From positions 37,310,732 through 37,374,731 of the forward strand of contig NC_026657.2 of NCBI RefSeq assembly GCF_000004075.3: a DNA stretch of 64,000 bases, given 5' to 3'. Below, one piece after another: positions 61,181-64,000 of this stretch. The notes beneath the pieces were generated by a model. That model saw only the letters and a list, made by a program, of their open reading frames with translations. It ran no database searches and was not told the DNA's origin. The DNA comes from Cucumis sativus. Its lineage: Eukaryota > Streptophyta > Magnoliopsida > Cucurbitales > Cucurbitaceae. The stretch's first letter is position 1. Each line of letters starts with the position of its first letter. The position numbers were made by a program, and so were the translations under genes.

Positions 61181-62520
61181 ACTAATGATTTATTTAGAAA
61201 AGGAAAGGTTGTAAATTAGTAATTGGGGCAGGGGAGGCTCCAATGGGAAGACATGTGCAATATAAAATAAACAGAAGGGGCATATGTCCCATTTGCTCTG
61301 TTTCACCTGACTCCTTTTGTCTTTGTGACATTTCAAATGGGGGGATAGGGATATACTAAAAATTCAATTATAATCTTTTATATATTATACATACATGTAT
61401 CAAAATTTTCATATTTTCTTGTTCTCATTACATGACATGTCCTTGTCTCATACTATAATCCATGTGTATATCTCAGACACTGCTCGTGCCCTTTTCCTGT
61501 ACTGTAATTTTCCTTCTTTTTCTTTTCAACCCTGAAAAGTTTCTCACTAAAATTTGTTTTGAATTTTTCATCAACTTATTTCGCTTATGTGAAGAGTTAG
61601 TTTATCAACTCCCAAATTGTTTGTGTGAATCTGTTTTGCTGATAATTTTGCTTGGTTAAGGGCCAAAGAAATTTGGTACAAATAAATTATCATTTTTAAT
61701 TTTCAATCTTCAACTTTAGAAAGAGAATAATAAATGTCAGCTATCAAAGAATTAAAAAAAAAAAAAAAGAAGAGGAATAGTATTAATTGCTTAAGTCAAG
61801 CCAATTAGAAAGAAAAATTCTTGCACAAATAATATATTCCAAGGGGTTTGAGTTTATGTAACGAAAATAATAATTGATTTATGTAGCTCTAAAAAATAGC
61901 GATCGTTTTAAGTTTTCTTTTTTAAAGATGTTGTCACTTGTCATCCATCTCCTCCTCAAGTCAAATATGAATTTCATTAACTTTGATCAAAGTATGTATG
62001 TTTTATTTGATCTTATGTGTTTGTGTTTGTCATACACAAGAAAGATACTTTTGATTGAATCTCTTATATGAATGTTGTTGAAAGGAGCCACATGGATGTT
62101 TTGATGTAGACATCTAATCTTTATTTTTAAAACATCACGAACAGTAGAATAAACAAGTATATCTCTTTTGGATTAAAAAGTAATAAAAAGAAAATAGACA
62201 AGCACTAAAAAGTATAAGTTGGAGACGAGGTAATAAGAAAATAAAAAATATGTATGTAGTTACAATATAAAATTAACTTGTGTACTAAACTACCACTAGC
62301 TCAAATAAGTTGGTATAAAAATGAAAATGATGGTGTGTGGAATGTGGAAGTTGATAATTAAAGTGAAGTAGGTTGGGGGAATTGATATTTGGAGAAGGCT
62401 TTTAGTGGAAGGCCGTATTAATGATTGTACTAACGACTAAGAAGCGTAATTTAAGCCCTAAGGTACTACATATTTAATACCAAAACAAAAACACAATAGG
62501 GATTTTCTTTAACATAATTA
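61181..62520. other. AT-rich spacer
   Basis: No gene supported and no notable structure seen. Confidence 0.5.
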
Positions 62521-62536
62521 TTGGGAACTTCAGAGT

Positions 62537-62574
62537 TGGGCCCCAATTCTTATGGGCCGTACGAATGATGGGCC
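62537..62574 (+). promoter_or_regulatory. Cluster of three TGGGCC boxes without an evident gene
   Basis: TGGGCC at 62537-62542, 62553-62558 and 62569-62574, spaced 16 bases apart, in the same orientation. Such spacing is typical of site II promoters, but no coding sequence follows within 1.4 kb. Confidence 0.5.
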
Positions 62575-63759
62575 GTGCCATTTTGGCACTGCTGGAGCAC
62601 AGAAACGTACTACTTTCTCAAACCTCTTTATTAATTCTCAACTCTATCATAACGTTTTAGAAAGTCATCTGTTTTTTTTTCTTTTGTATGAAGTTCAAGT
62701 TCTCTTTTCCAAGATATGATGATGTATATTATGTAGGATAACATAGGAGGTATAGTTATCATCTTTCATGTACGGTTAAAAACACACTCTAAAAGTCTAT
62801 ACATAGTACTATTTGAATTCCAACCTCCAAGAGATGCAATGTGTTACTATACTTCACTATATGTTTAGGACTCCAATTATAATAGTTAGTGTTTTCAAAT
62901 ATTATCATCTACAATTAATTGTAACATTACTATTGTTTTAATCTCTCTTTCTTACAGTGTTTTTTATTTTCTATCAAATCTAAAATACTTTGTAACTCAC
63001 TGTTATGAACTACATACAACAATAATTGCTACAGGTGATTTTTGGACTGAAAGTAGAAGCGATGTAACAAAGAAAAGGAAGCAACCAAGCTAAGAATATG
63101 ATAGTGCCCATACTAGAAGAAAAAGGACTCATTTGAGTTTAAGTCAAAATGGTCTTGTCAGACTGTACAACCAAGGGCTAAGGTCGAGCTCATAGTGATG
63201 AATGGACATGTGCGAAATGTATGATTTAACCCATTTGACTTGAAAGATAATCCAATGTTACTTCAAAAAAATTTCAAAACTTTGATAATGAGAAGAATGT
63301 CATAGATCATGAATTTAATTCAAATATAGATGATAAACAACTTTATTATATTTATAAATTTTTTAAATATTATTACATCTAATTATTATTCTTAAAATTG
63401 TTGTCCATTGTAGTATTTTGTTGATATCGTAAATTATTAAAGAGATAACCATCGTAACAAATTAGAAAGGGAAACTCATATTTTGTCATTTCCCTTAAGC
63501 CCAATATTAAAATCTGAATTTGAGTTTATGGTTAAAAAGTGAAGATTTTTGTATAATTAATTTTTGGAAAAGTTGAAGTCAAATTGTGCGGTGTGTTTGT
63601 TAGTCTCACCCTATTGTTTATTTATTAATTTATAGTGTTGTTTTTGTTTTAGAAAAAAATATTTGGGATGGAAACTTAAAAAAGAAAAGAAAGAAAAAAA
63701 AGAGTTAATGTGGGTTTAGGGGTGAGGGGGTGTGTGTGTGTTTATGGAAATGAGAGAGA
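62575..63759. other. AT-rich spacer after the TGGGCC cluster
   Basis: No coding region or recognisable RNA gene is visible on either strand. Confidence 0.45.
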
Positions 63760-64000
63760 GATTATAATATTAAGGCCCACGGCGTCATTTCCCCGCGCCA
63801 GAAGCTGAATGTGTTGTCTACTTCATCACTTACATCTCTATTTCTTCACAAAACGAAAACAAAAATAACTCAAACACCCACTTTTTCCAACTCATAAAAT
63901 GTATGTATATATATATATATATATATTGTTTAATATTTCTCACCTCTCTTTCTTCCCCCTCCTCCTCTTCATAGCCTCTACTCTCTCCTCCATCTTCATA
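63760..64000 (+). promoter_or_regulatory. Possible promoter and leader of a gene beyond the right edge
   Basis: GGCCCA (63774-63779), a GC-rich piece (CCCCGCGCC), a (TA)n run at 63905-63926 and a strongly C/T-rich end (63935-64000) resemble a plant promoter running into a 5' leader. The gene itself is not in the window. Confidence 0.35.

Noticed and set aside
62700..62760. Possible C/D snoRNA (ATGATGA box) after the TGGGCC cluster
   Set aside because: No CTGA D box at a suitable distance and no terminal stem.

Overview
This window is nuclear DNA of a flowering plant (eudicot). The genes have many short introns with plant-type splice sites, the spacers are very AT-rich, and the proteins are plant-type (ARF5/MONOPTEROS, an IQ67-domain protein, a SAUR). 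AT-rich mini-elements carrying TATAGYAAA ends and GATAGAC motifs recall repeats I associate with Cucurbitaceae. That family assignment is an impression from memory, not a proof.

Layout. A gene-rich left half (2.8-32 kb) carries, in order: an RCC2/TD-60-type RCC1-repeat protein (+), an IQD32-like calmodulin-binding protein (+), mitochondrial ribosomal protein mL53 (+), a TLDc-domain (MEAK7-like) protein (-), the 53-residue subunit e of mitochondrial ATP synthase (+), and ARF5/MONOPTEROS (-). mL53 and the TLDc gene are tail to tail. The TLDc gene and ATP synthase e are head to head across a TGGGCC-rich spacer. A 9.5-10 kb AT-rich spacer upstream of ARF5 leads to RNA polymerase I subunit RPA43 (+, 42.4-44.3 kb). 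A near gene-free desert follows (44.3-60.1 kb), then an intronless SAUR gene (+, 60.2 kb) and another AT-rich stretch. The last 250 bases look like the promoter or leader of a gene beyond the edge. All intron-containing models were rebuilt by hand, and every intron phase closes.

Functional themes. Three genes serve mitochondrial or nucleolar housekeeping (mL53, ATP synthase e, RPA43). TGGGCC (site II) boxes lie upstream of RPA43 and in the spacer in front of ATP synthase e. Two genes act in auxin signalling or response (ARF5, SAUR), and the IQD protein links calcium/calmodulin to the cytoskeleton or nucleus.

Most notable points: three introns in two genes need non-canonical GC-AG splicing, one of them with its donor inside a 52-bp tandem duplication. 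The ARF5 leader has a start-stop AUGUAA 42 nt before the main AUG. Intron 12 of ARF5, if retained, gives a PB1-less ARF5 with a 28-residue tail partly encoded by a dispersed repeat that also sits in the mL53 intron. That mL53 intron also holds a 22-bp minisatellite of alternating variants, each copy carrying a 5'-splice-site-like GTAAGC. I found no clearly new multi-gene system.
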